The notes beneath the pieces are model-generated. The model saw only the letters and a list, made by a program, of their open reading frames with translations, made no database searches and was not told the origin of the DNA. Made by a program: the position numbers and the translations under genes. DNA of 64,000 bases from Bretschneidera sinensis (lineage: Eukaryota; Streptophyta; Magnoliopsida; Brassicales; Akaniaceae). Where the stretch lies: positions 137,545,328 to 137,609,327 of the forward strand of contig CM043700.1 of the NCBI GenBank assembly GCA_023935145.1, written 5' to 3'. Positions within the stretch are counted from its first letter, which is position 1. Each line of letters begins with the position of its first letter. Positions 36,701 to 49,310 of the stretch are shown here, one piece after another.

Positions 36701-37080
36701 TTGCGCATTCCACTTGTTTTTTTGACTCCATCAATAATTGAGTTAACTGATTTTGATGGCAAAATGCTAATATTTTATTTTTAGTTTTATTTTTTCATTA
36801 AAAAAAAACCCTCCCTCCTTTCTTCTTTACCCAATTTTGTTGGTAATTATTTATCTTTCATTTAACTTCCATCAATTGCAGAGGTCTTTTGGGCTTTGAC
36901 TGGAAAACTTTTTTCTTTAACACATTTATCGTTTGGAAAGTCTACGGATATCAGGAGATGGAAGAGTATTTACTATTTAGAACTATATATTCAATGATCA
37001 ATTTTGAGGAATACTTGAATTCAACAAGCTTTAATTTGTATAGTTTTTTTACTAATCTTTGAATAAATGAAAAACGGTTG
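33800..37080. other. Gene-free AT-rich spacer
   Basis: No coding exon, RNA gene or clear mobile element is supported. The small frames at 35344-35716 and 35904-36182 are composition-driven. The 36.4-36.7 kb part contains slightly GC-richer sequence without a frame. Confidence 0.4.
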
Positions 37081-37400
37081 GGTTGGATACAGATCAAAAT
37101 TTATGAATAGTAGATCAGCAGATATCGAGTTAAATATGTTTGTTTTCTAACGAGTTTTATTTTTCATTCTCATAACCGTGTTTAAAATGACGAGTAACAA
37201 GTTAAAAACGGATATTGGTAAAAATTCATCTATTTAGATAAAAAAATGTCGATCCGGATCGAATATGAGTTAAGTTTTATGGGTACCAAATCAATAGGTA
37301 TAGATTAAAAATATATGTTTCGTAATGAGTCTTATTGTTCTTACTCATACCAATATTTTAACAGATAAATAACGAGTCAATTAAAAACGGATATAGATTA
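37081..37400. repeat. Diverged tandem repeat pair, dispersed family copy 1
   Basis: Two units at about 37126-37205 and 37301-37385 share the pattern TAAA-ATAT-TGTTT-CTAACGAG-TTTTATTTTTC-TCATA-C-GTGTTTAA-ACGAGTAAC. The same pattern returns twice at 38.4-38.66 kb. Units are spaced about 180 bp apart at both loci. They are likely fragments of one transposon family I cannot name. Confidence 0.55.
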
Positions 37401-37830
37401 AAAGTCTCTTCTCTATCTTTGAATAAAAAAAGTAAAAATTTAAATACAATGCAGAAAAATCTACACAAAAATAAGGGCTAAAAAATAAAATCAATATTCT
37501 TATAATAAATTAAAAGCTATCACAGCTAATGGTCCCAAAATTTCAAATAAGTTTTCAAATAATGAATTATCGTTTGGTTTAACAATATTTTTAATATAAA
37601 TGATTTTAAAAATATTTTTTTATAAAACAATAATAAACTTAAAATTTATTTAATTTTTAATAAAACAGTTTTTTTACATAAATTTAATTTTTTTAAAAAT
37701 ATTTATAACTTTTAATTATTTTTATAAATAAAATTTTGACACTATTTAGATTACCTTTTGGTTTTTTTTTTTTAAATTATAAACTTTTCAAAACGATAGC
37801 TAAATGTAAAGATCATAGCCATTAAAATTT

Positions 37831-37831
<1 letters not shown>

Positions 37832-37862
<31 letters not shown>
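37832..37862. repeat. (TA)n microsatellite
   Basis: About 15 TA dinucleotides in a row, in AT-rich intergenic DNA. Confidence 0.95.
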
Positions 37863-37866
<4 letters not shown>

Positions 37867-38359
37867 TATTACGGTAGTTGCAACCAAACTGAATAGGCCA
37901 ACATTTACTACAATTCATAAATGGCTATGGCCACATAGAAATGACCTTCATCTAACCATAGTATAATTCAACAGTGGATCCCACTTTATAATGTCTTTTA
38001 TAAGATAAGTTTCATGCCAAAAATTTCTTTGCACAATTATGAAAAACAATATTTTGTCAAACTTATTACAATTGTCACGATCATAGTAGGCCCTTTACAA
38101 CACAAGCATCTCACCCAACAACTTGAAAAGTAAATAAATAAATCAATTATGAGCTGTTATTCAATTTATTTTATTAAAAAAACAAAGAGTATTTTAATTT
38201 AAGGTAAATAAAATTATAATACCCAATATAAAAATAATTGAAATCACAAAAGCGGTGATTTGAGTATCCAAATAAACATGTTTAAATCAGTATCACTTAA
38301 AATGATTCAAAACATTTTTTTTATTTGAATAGGTTCAACCCCTGATCAATAATAGATGT

Positions 38360-38675
38360 GAACAATAGGTGGGTCGGGTCGGATATTGATCGAGTTTTAC
38401 CGGTAACAAATTAAAGTATATGACCTAAAAATACTCGTTTTTTAATGAATCTTATTTTTTATGTTCATACCCTTGTTTTAACACGGGGATAACGGATCAA
38501 AAACAAAAATTAATAAAAATTCTCATATTTAAATAAAAAAATTATGATACAAATTGAATACGAATTAAATAGTAAATAAACTAATATGAATTTAAAATAT
38601 TTATTTTTTAATAAATTTTATTTTTCAATCCAATACTCATGTTTCAACGAATAACTAAGGATATAAAAAACTTTT
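38360..38675. repeat. Diverged tandem repeat pair, dispersed family copy 2
   Basis: Units at about 38422-38490 and 38588-38660 repeat the words of the 37.1-37.4 kb locus (AAAATACTCGTTTTTTAATG, then TTATTTTTTATG-TCATACCC-TGTTTTAAC). The stretch is preceded by GGTGGGTCGGGTCGGATATT. It is therefore a second copy of the same element, about 1.2 kb away and in the same orientation. Confidence 0.55.
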
Positions 38676-38679
38676 GAAA

Positions 38680-39491
38680 GCTAAAAAGTCCAACCTCTAA
38701 CCACTGATCAGATGATCTAATACAACATATGTTGTGTGAAATTAAACTTGAATGATTAAAGGTCAATGGGATCCGTGTTAGGGGTGATTAAGTCATTTCA
38801 CATGAAATGTAACCAACCGCCACTGAAATCCAAAGCACCCCAAAAAGCAAAGTTGATCTTCATCTCCACACAATAAAAGTATATAAAACAACCAAAATTA
38901 AAAGAAAAATTAAACTAAAAAAAAAAATAGCTGACCTACATGGGCCGGCTTTTAACTAAATTTAGCTGGACAGACAAAAACCAACTAATTGTCACCATCT
39001 GTCACTATGTGCAGCTGTTGATAAATTCCTGTAAGTAATTTATTTTTCTGTGTACTATTTTTATATCATTTTGTGCAGCTTTTATTATTACTGAGAGAAA
39101 AATACCAAATCACCCTCTTTGCCTATTCTTTCTAACAAACCAACCAACCCAACCCAGCAAACTAAAAAGGAAAAAAAATTTGAAGATTCCACAGCTCAAA
39201 TAAAAGAAAATCGTAAAAAAAAAAAAAAAAACCAAAAGGAAAAACAACATCTTGAGATTGACAAGCAGATCCCACCGAAATAAATAATAAATTCACCATA
39301 CAAAAACCATCTCCATAAAACCCTTCGGAAGAGAATTCACCATCTTTCGTTTCGAGTCTTGTGTGACTTTTTATTTCCTTCTTTAAGTTTTATTTTTATT
39401 TAATTTCCTTCTTTCAGGAGCTGTAATTTGCTTCCGTTAAGGGACTAATTAAGGAAAAAAAGAAAGAAGAGAGAGCCGTATCTCGTTCAAA
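38680..39491 (+). promoter_or_regulatory. Upstream region and leader of the DF1-like gene
   Basis: About 800 bp upstream of the DF1-like ATG. The last 200 bp form a pyrimidine- then purine-rich leader (CTTTTTATTTCCTTC, then AAAGAAAGAAGAGAGAGCCG) with no upstream ATG in a good context. TTCCTTCTTTCAG at about 39406-39418 could be the 3' end of a leader intron. A poly-A run sits near 39215. No further element is clear. Confidence 0.4.
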
Positions 39492-42138
39492 ATGATGCTG
39501 GGTGGCAACAACACCACAGCGGCAAACGATGTCGTGCTAGGAAACTCCGGTGAAGAAGCTGCTGCAACTACTACCAGTACTAGTACCACTAGTGGAGCTC
39601 GTGAAGGTAGCAGAGAAGCTGGTTTGGTGGATCCAATCAATAATTGTGTGGACGAAGATAAGGAAGGTGACCGCACTTTTGGAGGAAACCGATGGCCGAG
39701 GCAAGAGACTTTGGCGCTTTTGAATATAAGGTCCGATATGGATGCTACCTTTCGCGACGCCAGTCTTAAGGGTCCATTGTGGGAAAAGGTTTCCAGGTGA
39801 GATTATATTCTCTCTCTTTTTTTTTTTTGGTGGAGATTTGAGATTTGAGCTTATGATGTAGAGATCCGTGCGTTTGGGTTTTTGTTGAAGAGTGTTTGTT
39901 TTGCTGTTTTTGGTTTGTTTGGGGTCATTCACAGTTTATCCTCTTGTGGACAAGTTCACACTTCTTTTCTTTTCTTTTCTCCTTTCCTTTTTTCTTTGTC
40001 TAGAAAAGAAAATTGAGTAGGATTCAGCATCTAGTAGGGGAATTCAGTGTCATAAAATTTAGATTTCAGGCAGTTTTGATGAATTGGGTTTGTTTCTTGC
40101 TTTCTTTTCTGGCATTTGCCTTTCCTAATAATTTCACAGCTGAATTATGTCTATTATAAATAAGGTTTGAGTTTCTCTACATTGATTTTTTTTTTTTTGC
40201 TCTTATATATTTATCAGTCAAATTCATAAAATGTAAAAAAAATAAAAAATAAAGATAAAACATTATAACTTAATTGGGTCCATATATTTTTCATGGGGAC
40301 ACGGAAAAAAGTGTTCATCAAATCATAAACAGATATATGGTTAGTTTGTCTGAATTCTCTGATCTTTATCTTGCGCCCTTCCTTTTCTAACTTTCTTTTT
40401 ATTAATATCTCAAATACAGTAATTTTCTTGTCGTGATTGTTGTGTTTTTTTGTTTTTCATGTTTATTTTATGTGCCAATGCAATTACCTAGACTTTCGTT
40501 TTACTGTTAATCCAAAGATAGGGTAAAAACAAGCATATGGAAGTTGTTTAATTTGTTGCTACTGTTGTTGTCAGGAAACTAGCAGAACTTGGTTATAATC
40601 GAAGCTCCAAGAAATGCAAGGAGAAATTCGAGAACGTTTACAAATACCACAAGAGAACCAAAGAAGGAAGAACCGGTAAATCAGACGGCAAGACGTATCG
40701 TTTCTTCGATCAATTAGAGGCTCTTGACAGTCATCATCCTTGTCCAATTCAATTACAAGCAGTACCTCAAAGCCAGAAACCTTCAATAAATTCAGTAATG
40801 GCGACCACAACAACAATGGCAATAACTACTAATCCTCCAATTATAAGTACTGTTTCACAAGTCACTGTTCCATCAACAACAGCAATCCCCACTATGTCCC
40901 CAAACAATATTGCCACAACCCCAGCAACAATAAACCTCACAATCCCTTCGTTTCCACCAATTACAAATCCTACAGTTAATTTACCACCACCAGCACCAAC
41001 AAATCCTCCTCCAAGCAATCCCCCATCTTCTTTTCCGAATATGTCAGCAGATTTACTGTCGAATTCCACCTCTTCATCGACCTCATCAGACGTTGAATTG
41101 GGTGGAAAGCGAAAGAGGAAAAGGAAATGGAAGGATTTCTTCGAGAGTCTAATGAAGGAAGTGACCCAGAAGCAAGAGAAGCTACAGAAGAGATTCTTGG
41201 AAGCGATAGAGAAACGCGAACGCGAAAGAATGCTTCGCGAAGAAGCTTGGAGGATGCAAGAAATGGCAAGGATGAATCAAGAGCGCGAACTTTTGGCACA
41301 AGAAAGATCAATAGCCGCAGCAAAAGATGCAGCCGTGATGGCATTGTTGCAGAAATTATCCGAACAGCAAAATCAGCCGCAACCACAGAATAGTCCCTCA
41401 CCACCAATACCACAACAGTCACAGCGACCACCAGCACAACCTCCCCAACAGCCAGCACCACCACCGGCCCCTGCCCCGGTCCCGGTACCAGCACCAGCAC
41501 AAGCACTACCACCGCCTCAGCCGGTGAAAAAGTTAGATACGTCGAAAACGAACAATGGTGATCAGAATTTCTCGTCGCCACCAAGCTCTTCAAGATGGCC
41601 TAAAGTGGAGGTTTCTGCCTTGATAAGGCTAAGGACTAACCTTGACGCTAAGTATCAAGATAATGGGCCTAAAGGTCCACTATGGGAGGAGATCTCAGCT
41701 GGGATGAGAAAGCTTGGATACAATCGCAACTCAAAAAGGTGCAAAGAGAAATGGGAGAACATAAACAAGTATTTCAAGAAGGTAAAAGAGAGCAACAAGA
41801 AAAGGCCGGAGGATTCGAAAACATGTCCTTACTATCACGAACTTGATGCTCTTTACAGGGAGAGGAGCAAGCTTGATCATAGCTCGTTATCCAATCAAAT
41901 AAAGCCTGAAAACTCGGTGCCATTGATGGTGCAACCGGAGCAGCAATGGCCGCCTAGTACTACTGATCATCAGCCTGACCACCGGCCCGATTTGATAATG
42001 GAAGATATTGATCACATGGATCAAAATCAAGAGGATGATGATAACGATTACGATGATGACGAGGAGGGAGAAGAAGAAGGAGGTGGTTATGAGATTGTAG
42101 CAAACAAAGGAGTACACTCAATGGGAACAAGTGAGTGA
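39492..42138 (+). CDS. DF1: Double-trihelix GT-2-type transcription factor, DF1-like
   Basis: Two exons, 39492-39796 and 40575-42138 (778-bp GT-AG intron), encode 622 residues. The intron splits an arginine codon inside the N-terminal trihelix. Trihelix 1 spans about residues 65-135 (NRWPRQETLALLNIRSDMDA, W68, W97, F120 in KCKEKFENVYKYHK). Trihelix 2 spans about 441-510 (RWPKVEVSALIRLRTNLDAK, W443, W472, W495). Between them are a basic KRKRKRKWK nuclear signal (280-288), a charged coiled coil (about 290-365) and a Pro/Gln-rich stretch. The C-terminus is acidic. The MMLGG start and SVPLMVQPEQQWPP tail match what I recall of Arabidopsis DF1 (At1g76880), a GT-2/GTL1-clade repressor that limits root-hair growth. 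The function is inferred from the family. It is convergent with the GT-2-like gene. Confidence 0.92.
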
Positions 42139-45100
42139 GATCTCGATAGAAGATGCAATTTTATCAGAAATAAAATTGATTAAATTCTGAAGAATATCCG
42201 AGCGGCGAGTCTGTTGACGGATTCCGGCGACTGTGAACTGAGGTGGAGAAAATTCAAATTGAATTATTTTACACGTGAGGAACAGATTGGGGGATGTAGC
42301 ATATAGTCAAGTGGGATTATATGTTTATTTTTATAATTTGTTTATTTTTTTTGGATAAAATTAAAATAAGTTGAGAGAGAGAGAGAGGTTCAGGGGGCCA
42401 CAGAATAAATAAAAAAGTGATTAGTGCTGTATTTGTAAATTTGAGAAATTTTAATTTATTAGTAGCTGTATGTTTGTTTATCTTATTAGTCTTTTGGCTG
42501 AATAACAATTATTTATTTTTGTGGCTGAGTACATACCCTTTTTCATTAAAAAGGTCAAATTATCAAAAGGTTCTACAGGGAGAAAACAACACTAATTATC
42601 TAACTATCACTATATAAGTTGGCATATATATGAGCTTAAAATATGAGAATCAACTAAGCATATAGCCCCTTGCAACAAAATGCCAATTACATCACATGTA
42701 CTCATGGACCTTATAGAGGGTCTACTAAAAGGAATCTCCTTCTAAGTACTTATATTAATCTAATGACCTAATTACTTGCCTACTGTAATTCATCACCCAA
42801 AAATTTAAAATATTACGGGTTCATCTTTTAAAATTATTAATCGATACTATAAGTAAACAAACCTTACATATACATTAATTTTTTTTATTGTATTATCGAT
42901 GTAAGATGCAAGTAATTATCACAAATTCCTCAATCTGTCAAGAGTTAACAATGTCAGACATTCGTATATATTGAAAGTGGGTTTGAATCGATTTTGTTAT
43001 CATTTTAAACATCATCGACCCATCACTTAAATACAAGCTCAAATTACATCTGAACACCAAAGATCTCATACATAATAGAATCTTTCTCATTATGATATCA
43101 ATGTCAAATGTGAGGCATCAATGAGGGACCATCATGAAGGTCATAAGTAGCCATGAACCTTACTCGGTATTGAAATATCCTTTAGTAACATAAAGCTTGT
43201 AGAAAAATCTTATATTCGATTTAGTGAAATTTAAAACTTATTAGATGAAATCATTTAAAAAAAACCTAAAATAAAAAAAAATCTAATTTTTATCTATAAA
43301 TGATATTTTTTTACCACAAATCGAAGTGTTTTGCTTTATATAAAGTGAAGTTTAGAAACTCAATTTTAAAATTTGTTTTGATTCATCAAAATCATAGAAA
43401 CATTTTACTAATATACATCTATATTTTTGAGATAAAAATTTTGGATCCGCCTCTGCTCTAGATTTTATTTTATGAAGATAGAAGGTTGCGCAGAAGATAA
43501 AAGATAAAAAAGAAGAAACGCAATCATCTATAGATCGCAATCCATTGCGACCAAATTCGTACTTCGTCTCTTTTCCAATTTCTCTGCAAGAGTGAAAAAA
43601 AAAATTATGCATTAAAAAAGTAAAAAAATCATCGAAGATGGAGAGTAGAAAAAATTGATAGTTATTAACGTGGAGAGCGAGAGTAGAAAAAGTGGGTGAT
43701 TGGTCAGTTTTAAAATAAAAACATTTTGATATTTTAATATTTTTATTTTTATTTATAATTGATTTAAAAATCATTTTAAATCAAAAATATCAAAAAAGTA
43801 CTCAAACTTCGTTAAAAGTGTATATATTCATGCTAATCTTCAACCTCCAAATTGTCAATCTAAATTTATTATTGTTAATAATATTTAAGTACTGTCAAAT
43901 TGCAAGCTGTCAGACGTAATCCTAATCTTGTTTTATCCCCTTTTTTTTTCTTTTTTCTTCAATTTAATCCATGGCAGGAATGGGACCCGTAATTCTATCT
44001 TGTCGATCCTTTAATTTCAACTTTTAAGTTTTAACCCTTCAAAATCAATGCGAGCACCATTTTGGCGATCTACTTTCTATGAATAAAGCTATTATGCAAT
44101 ACTCTCTTATAATCTTATCATTTTTTTTATTTAAATTTAAATTTAATTATTATATATATTATTTTAAAAATAATATATATATATATAATTTTTAGACACA
44201 TATAAAATAAATATTTTTTAGACACACAACCCAAAGTAAAACAACAAACACTAGGCGGCAATGGTTTTTTAACACTTTTTTTTGTCTAATTTTTTACTTT
44301 AAAATGGGTCAATCAAAATACAAAAAAATCTCATACAACCATTTTTAAAAAGTAAAATGTTAATTATTAGTGAAGTTTTTAATTTTTTAATGTCTCAGTA
44401 TTATTAATGCCCTGTCTAAATACAAAAGAAAATGTAAAAACGGGTTTTGAAATATATAAAAGGGATTGTTTTCCTCATCTAATCGGACAACAACACATGT
44501 CACCTTGAGATGGACTCATGCCACCAACCAGGAAATCCAACAAAATAATGAATCTCTTACACATATTAATGTCTTTGTAGCTCATAGAGCCTTGATTTTA
44601 TCAAGATATTCTCACTCGTAAAATTTTAATTATATTAGTGCACTCCAGTTTATAAGAGTCTTAATTTTACTATAACACTCAGTATTAATTATTTTTTAAA
44701 ATAAATTTTATGTACTTCTAAACACTATATAAAGTAACTCTTATTATCGCATGTACATATAGAATTCACACTCAAATTCTTGCTTCTTGGTTTACGTATA
44801 AGAGAGTCATCTCTAGAGGCACTTTCTGATCCTCTTATGATTTTTTTGTCTTTGTGCGATCAATTGCGTGCATCCATCTATTTCTTTTTTTAAAAAAATT
44901 ATATCGAATTTAAAATTAATATTTTAAATTTTAAAAAATAATATTATTAATAAAAATGTTTAGAATTACCGATAATCAAGGATTGCTCTTCGTTTTGACT
45001 TGTGTGGATAGCCTACCACTACAAATTTTGTCCACCTTGAAGAAAATAGTGTAACTGAAGTCCATTAAAGATGTGGCCCACAGTATTGATTGGTCTGGAT

Positions 45101-46490
45101 CTATGGATAAGAAGAATACATATTCTGTTACTCAAGTTACAGTTTGAAACAGTAAAATAAAAAGCTCATGTCACCATCACAATTGTAACACCTAAAAAGT
45201 TTAATTATCTTCTTTTCTAATATTATAATTATAATATTAATTCCACAAACTATATTCTTCAACTTCAACTTTATCCAAAAGTAAATAAATCTAAAAATTT
45301 CACCTCCGATGGTAAAATACACGAATGGAAATTTATTGTAAAATAAATTCAATTGTGCCCACTTAGGCCTGTGACGGATCATTTCTTGCCAATTTGCCAG
45401 ACAAACATTAAAGTGAAATTAAAAGAGTAGTGTACTGCCAGGTCCACCTAGTTTATATAATACTGTACTAGCTTTTTACTACATTCAATGAAGTTTTTTC
45501 TAGATGACTTTTTGACTGCCAATTTCTAGTAAAAAAATTTATGTGGGTATTAGTAATTTCGTAGTTGAAATAGTCATTGCACTGTGAAAAATTAGGCGAA
45601 TCTTTGAAAATTCAAAAAATGAATGACAAGTTGACACGTTGAGTTAATGTTTTTCTTTTTTCAAAATTTGTCCTCTTCCTTGATAGGATTTCTTTATTAT
45701 ATTTAAGATAAATTATACAGATCTCTATCGAAATAATGTATAATTATAAATATTATATTTTTAATTTTTAAAATTTTTATTTATGTTTTTTAATAAAAAA
45801 ATTTAATTTAATTTTATGTGATTAAACTCTTCTATCAAAAAGTATAAGAGTAAAAAAGATTAAATTTGATTTTAAGTGGTTTCATATAATTAAGCTTTCC
45901 CATCAGAAAGTGTAAATGAAAGTTTAAGAAATGCAAGAGAGGTACTTACAATTATATGTTACCTCAAAAGAAGTTTATGTAATTTACCCATTATATTTAT
46001 GCTTAAAGTTTGAATTAATTAAAATTTATAAATATTTTCAACAATAAAATTAGTTTAACTTGGTAATACCCCATTTTTAAAAAAAAATTAATACCTCATT
46101 TAATTTGGTAATCATACCTCTCGGAACATCCACATCCAACGGTCGGTCCAAAACCACACGTAACGCTTGGCCAAATCATACATAGTAGTCAACCATGCGT
46201 AGTCGAAGGCCCAGCCTAGCTAAGTATCAGGCCCAATTAGGTTTGTATTTGTAAATAAAAAGGAATTAAATGAAAATTGATATCCTGTATTTTTTATAAA
46301 TCCTAATAGGTAACTTCTGTTAATTTGATTGTCAATTCTAACATACTGTAATATTTTTTTCTTACACATCTTTATTTAACTTTTGTTTTTATTACAAAAT
46401 CATAGAAATACCCTTAAACATTCTTCAAACTTTCAATTCTACCAAATCCTTCCATAAGTAAAAGAATTCATTATTTAAAAAATTTTATAT
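42139..46490. other. Spacer downstream of the DF1-like gene, left half
   Basis: It begins with the DF1 3' UTR, including a (GA)n run at about 42374-42387. The rest is AT-rich and gene-free. A stretch near 44586-44790 shares words with 54640-54960 (CTAAACACTATAT, TTATTAT, CACTCAAATTCTT), suggesting two copies of an old LTR or similar repeat. Nothing else is supported. Confidence 0.4.
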
Positions 46491-46805
46491 CAGTTTGATA
46501 TTTTATTAATATTTTAAAAAATTTCGTTGATGACATTATTTTTTTGAGTCTCACATTTATACTGATGATACTAACGAAATTACTTAAAATTACCAGTAAA
46601 ATTTCGAATTGGTCTAAAACCAAATGTTTAGATCCGATCTAACCAAGTATTTTTGCACTTTTACATCGAGTGAAAATTTTACTGATAATTTTAATGAATT
46701 TCATTAATAACATCCGTATAACTACTATTTACGTCATCGATAAAATTATTTAACAGTTACGATTAAAGTTTCGGACCCAATATAAAATTAAGGTTTTACA
46801 ACCGA
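46490..46805. repeat. Composite foldback repeat, family members 3 and 4
   Basis: The left part (about 46490-46640) ends GATCCGATCTAACCAAGTAT, like the 33.6-kb element. The right part (46655-46805) is a copy of the 30.3-kb repeat. Both halves contain TTTTACTGATAATTTTAA-type words and their complements, so the region is two adjacent copies of one palindromic family. Confidence 0.55.
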
Positions 46806-49152
46806 TCCAATTTTTCTTTCATGTAATTATTGGCGATTATGACGTGCAAAATATTTTTATTTTAACATGAAACAATATTAAATTACTCTTACCTTATTTG
46901 TAGGTGTAATTAAAACAAATATAGATTAATAAGTATTGTCGTAAAATGTGAGCATTCGTATCATCATCACCTTGGAGTGATTAGGATTAATTATTAATTG
47001 ATCTTAATTCGTCTGGTATACGACTCTTTCAATATATAATATATATTACTTTAAACAAAAGCTAATGCATTTGATGTGATTCTTTTTTTTCATTATTGAT
47101 TTTATGATTTAATCAGTGCCTTAGTACATAAGACATCATACATATGTTTGAATAAAACATAGGTATATGTGTAATTCTACTGTGTAGTGGCCATGATGTA
47201 ATTTCATATTTAAATATATTTTTTTTACGTCAATGATTTTATTAATTTTTACCCATCCACTTAACAATTCCCTTATTTACCAGCGAGTTGTTATCCGATA
47301 ATTCACCTTGAATATTATGATTTTGAAGTTATGGTTGATAAAAAAAAAATTAATGGAAAAAAAATAAGAAGAGAAGAGCGGGGGAGTGTTTTTTATTGTT
47401 CGATAGAAAATACAAATAAAAAAAAAAGCGAGACGATTGATTTTTTTTTTTTATATGAACAAATCATAATTATTTCAATTTAAGATAATTAAAAAGTGAA
47501 ATTTAAAATAAATTAATTATTTTTATCATTTTTTTTTAATTTTTTTATTATTTTTATTAAACATATTATGAAAAACATTAATTTTTTGAAAAAAAATTTC
47601 ATCATCTCCGTTTTTCTTTTCTCTCTTTATATTCTACCCATCAAAGTCTAAAGTTATAATTAATTAAAAAAAAAGTGAAAAAAGAGGGAAAATATTTTTT
47701 TATCACTTGGTTGAGAAAAATAAAAGAAGAGGAAAGAAAATGGATTAAATGCATTTTAAACCCCAGGTTCAAGGGATTTTAACACTTCAAACTCCAACGT
47801 TTTTAATGTAACAATTTAAACCTTCACATTTTAAAATTATAGTAATGAACAAAATTCTATCCAAATAAATAACAAAATTCAATTAAATGAATTAAAAAAT
47901 TGAAAGTTAAAAAACCAAACAATTTTTTTCCTAAACAAATTTAAAAATTAAAAATTAGAAAATTAAAAAAAAATAATCCTCTCTTTTCTCTCCTCTCTAA
48001 CTCTAGCAACCCACGGCAACAAAACCCAAAAATACCCTAAGCATGAATCTTTTCCTTCCTTCGTGCTATCTGTGAACTTCTCAACTACTTACGGCCTCCA
48101 TTGAAAAGCTGCGCAATGGGTCAAGGTCGCCTGTGCTCGTGAAGCTTACCATGGACACAGGACCCGATGGGGCTGGTGCGGAAACGATAGGGGACTATGG
48201 CGCAGGTTTCCGAAGCTTGCTGCTGCCGGCATGGAGGGTTAGTGGTGGGGCCTAGTAGAGAGCCAGCAGCCTGACGTTTACTAAGGAACACCTAATAATT
48301 TCTCCATGAAGGAGAGACAGATCGAAATTGACGAGTCCAGAGATAGAGAAGCCAAAGTACAAGTCATGAGAAAAGTAGGGTACACATAAACCCCACAAAG
48401 ACAAAGATGCCCTCTTCCAGATGCTCTCAGATTTCAATTTCTCTTTCTTGATGGCCACATCATTGATAAATTGATACTCTGTTTAGAGCTACAAAGGGAT
48501 TTTCGTTGGGTGTTGTTTTTGCGATAAAAACTAGTCAAATGGGGGAAAGAAAATACGAAAAGGAATTGATTTTCTTGGGAGAGGAATTCTTTTTAGGGTA
48601 AATAGTGTCTCAATTTTGTCGAACATTAAGAATTTTGTTTCTAGGGATAGAGATGGCACCCAGATCGCTGAAAAGTAAGAAGTCTACAGCGAGGAAAAAA
48701 TTTATTATTTTTTTTTGTTAGAGAGGAAAGAAAATTCATTAGGTCTAAGATTTTTTTTCCTTTAATTTTGTTTTTATTTTTAAAAAATAGATTTTAATAT
48801 TTAATTTCTTAACTTTTCGCTTATTTCAATATGCAACACGTGTTTTATACGTTAGCAATTATTTAAAAAGAATATCTGTTGCTGTTCAATATTGATATAC
48901 ATGGAATTATAGATGATGATCACTCAAATTGCGGGCCTACCAATTCGTTAATAGGAATGAATCATCCTATACTTTCCGATCAATCATGAGTTGATTGATC
49001 AACATATAATCAATCTGATATATCGGTGTCTGAAAGTCAATAAGGATGGATTAATTTTTTGTTCACAATTCACATATTAAGTTCACCTTTATTTCTCTAA
49101 ATATTATTTCAAATGATAACGGTAACATGTAATAAGAAGAGGTAAAAAAAAA
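46806..49152. other. Spacer with a GC-richer island at about 48050-48290
   Basis: Mostly AT-rich and gene-free. The stretch 48050-48290 is distinctly GC-richer than its surroundings (for example GACCCGATGGGGCTGGTGCG). It lacks a sustained open frame in either direction; stops break every frame within about 25 codons. It may be captured or transposon-derived sequence. Flanking text such as TTAAACCTTCACATTTTAAA resembles repeat DNA. Confidence 0.4.
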
Positions 49153-49310
49153 CATTTGCTTAGTAATAAGTCATGAAAGATATATGGTATAAAAAGTGAT
49201 TTTATTATTGAATGACATGAGAAAAAAAAAATATATATATTTTTTTTTCATTCAACAGTGAAATGAATTTTTATACTATATATATTTCATAGACCCGAAC
49301 TAAGCAAAAA
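49153..49310. repeat. Long hairpin MITE-like element
   Basis: A near-complete foldback. The left arm TTTGCTTAGTAATAAGTCAT continues with GAAAGATATATGGTATAAAA. The right arm, in reverse complement, reads TTTGCTTAGTTCGGGTCTAT and GAAATATATATAGTATAAAA. The arms meet at an A/T centre near 49233. It has no coding content, and a target duplication is not clear. Confidence 0.7.

Noticed and set aside
40976..41593. Minus-strand frame of 205 codons rich in Val/Leu opposite DF1
   Set aside because: It mirrors the proline-rich repeats of DF1; antisense to conserved trihelix coding DNA.
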